NCBI GenBank assembly: GCA_030044485.1
Contig: JASHVQ010000212.1
Coordinates: 1 to 7,748 of the forward strand
Direction: 5' to 3'
From: Methylovirgula sp.
GTDB lineage: Bacteria; Pseudomonadota; Alphaproteobacteria; Rhizobiales; Beijerinckiaceae
Length of the DNA: 7,748 nucleotides
Part shown: in pieces, positions 7,187 to 7,748 of the stretch
Layout of the letters: each line of letters opens with the position of its first letter
How positions within the stretch are numbered: position 1 is the stretch's first letter
Notes under the pieces: generated by a model
What the model saw: only the letters and a program-made list of their open reading frames with translations
The model's database searches: none
What the model was told of the DNA's origin: nothing
Made by a program: the position numbers and the translations under genes

Positions 7187-7209
7187 GCTCGTCCATCTAG
7201 AGGACGGGC
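7187..7209 (+). promoter_or_regulatory. Hairpin covering the serC ribosome-binding site
   Basis: GCTCGTCC (7187-7194) can pair with GGACGGGC (7202-7209) over all eight positions, one of them a G-U pair, with a 7-nt loop. The 3' arm contains most of the GAGGA (7200-7204) that serves the GTG at 7210. There is no T-run after it, so it does not look like a terminator for the preceding gene. It could restrict serC translation, or be chance. Confidence 0.4.
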
Positions 7210-7748
7210 GTGATCGCGACCTTGAGGCCGCCGGCCGAGAAGCCGGCGCGGGCATATTTCGCATCGGGACCCTGCGCCAAGCGGCCCGGCTGGAGTTTCG
7301 AGGCCTTGCGCGGCGCGCTGCTCGGCCGCTCGCATCGCAGCCCCGCCGGCCGGGAGCGGCTGAAGCGCGCCATCGAGCTTAGCCGCGAGATCCTTGGGAT
7401 CCCGCCCGATTACCGGCTTGCCATCGTGCCGGCCTCCGACACCGGAGCGATCGAGGCGGCGCTCTGGTCGATGCTCGGGGCGCGCGGCGTCGACGTGCTG
7501 GCCTTCGACGCCTTCGGCGAGAACTGGGCAAACGACATCGTGGCGCATTTGCGCCTCGGGCAGGCGCGCGTGTTCAAAGCGCCGCCCGGCGAGATGGCCG
7601 ATCTCGCCAAGGTCGATTTCGACCATGACGTCGTCTTCACCTGGAACGGAACGAGCACCGGCGTGAAGGTCCCGGATGGCGACTGGATCGCCGCCGGCCG
7701 CAAGGGCCTGACCATTTGCGATGCGACATCGGCCGCCTTCGCGCAAAG
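7210..7748 (+). CDS. serC: Phosphoserine aminotransferase SerC (N-terminal 179 residues; cut by the right window edge)
   Basis: PLP-dependent enzyme that transaminates 3-phosphohydroxypyruvate with glutamate to give phosphoserine, the second step of serine synthesis; it can also act in pyridoxine synthesis. The visible part has the alphaproteobacterial signature ASGPCAKRPGWSF near the start, then GRSHRS, IVPASDTGAIEAALWSMLGA, DVVFTWNGTSTGV and the LTICDATSAAFAQ stretch that carries the PLP-contacting aspartate. The Schiff-base lysine lies beyond the edge. The GTG at 7210 is chosen because an in-frame stop (TAG, 7198-7200) is just upstream and GAGGA (7200-7204) is 5 nt away. Only 36 nt separate it from the second barrel gene and no terminator intervenes, so partial co-transcription is possible. 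The downstream partner in many relatives is serA, which is not visible here. Confidence 0.95.
   Translation, partial: MIATLRPPAEKPARAYFASGPCAKRPGWSFEALRGALLGRSHRSPAGRERLKRAIELSREILGIPPDYRLAIVPASDTGAIEAALWSMLGARGVDVLAFDAFGENWANDIVAHLRLGQARVFKAPPGEMADLAKVDFDHDVVFTWNGTSTGVKVPDGDWIAAGRKGLTICDATSAAFAQ

Noticed and set aside
6403..7746. 447-codon minus-strand open frame opposite the second barrel gene and serC
   Set aside because: Crosses two clearly recognised genes on the other strand, and its translation has no family resemblance.

Overview
The window is a GC-rich stretch of ordinary chromosomal housekeeping DNA. It most likely comes from an alphaproteobacterium of the Hyphomicrobiales, perhaps a Beijerinckiaceae/Methylocystaceae-type organism. 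That placement is inferred from the codon bias, the cpoB-tilS-ftsH gene order, the alphaproteobacterial form of SerC, the Rhizobiales-style outer-membrane beta-barrel proteins, and apparent CtrA and RpoH promoter motifs. No mobile element, CRISPR array, tRNA or rRNA was seen, and no novel system could be supported.

Left half, minus strand: cpoB (TolA-binding periplasmic TPR protein), tilS (tRNA-Ile lysidine synthetase) and ftsH (membrane AAA+ protease, cut by the left window edge) are read leftwards in that order. cpoB and tilS overlap by 7 nt and are probably co-translated. ftsH has its own leader of about 116 nt, with a good overlapping sigma-70/RpoH-like promoter and a small terminator-like hairpin.

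Right half, plus strand: glmM (phosphoglucosamine mutase, for peptidoglycan and LPS precursors) diverges from cpoB across about 208 bp. Two paralogous outer-membrane beta-barrel genes follow, separated by a clear intrinsic terminator. Last comes the start of serC (phosphoserine aminotransferase), cut by the right window edge.

Functional theme: most of the genes concern the envelope. CpoB links Tol-Pal constriction to peptidoglycan synthesis, GlmM feeds peptidoglycan/LPS synthesis, FtsH does membrane quality control, and the two barrels are surface proteins. TilS (decoding of AUA) and SerC (serine, and possibly serine-cycle assimilation) are housekeeping genes.

The most interesting signal is regulatory. 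Each outer-membrane gene has one full-consensus CtrA-type box (TTAA-N7-TTAAC, minus-strand orientation) in its upstream region, which suggests cell-cycle control of this paralogous pair. Secondary points are the repeat-expanded linker of CpoB, the unusual position of glmM divergent from cpoB with no pal beside it, tiny ORFs in the glmM leader, and a hairpin that covers the serC ribosome-binding site.
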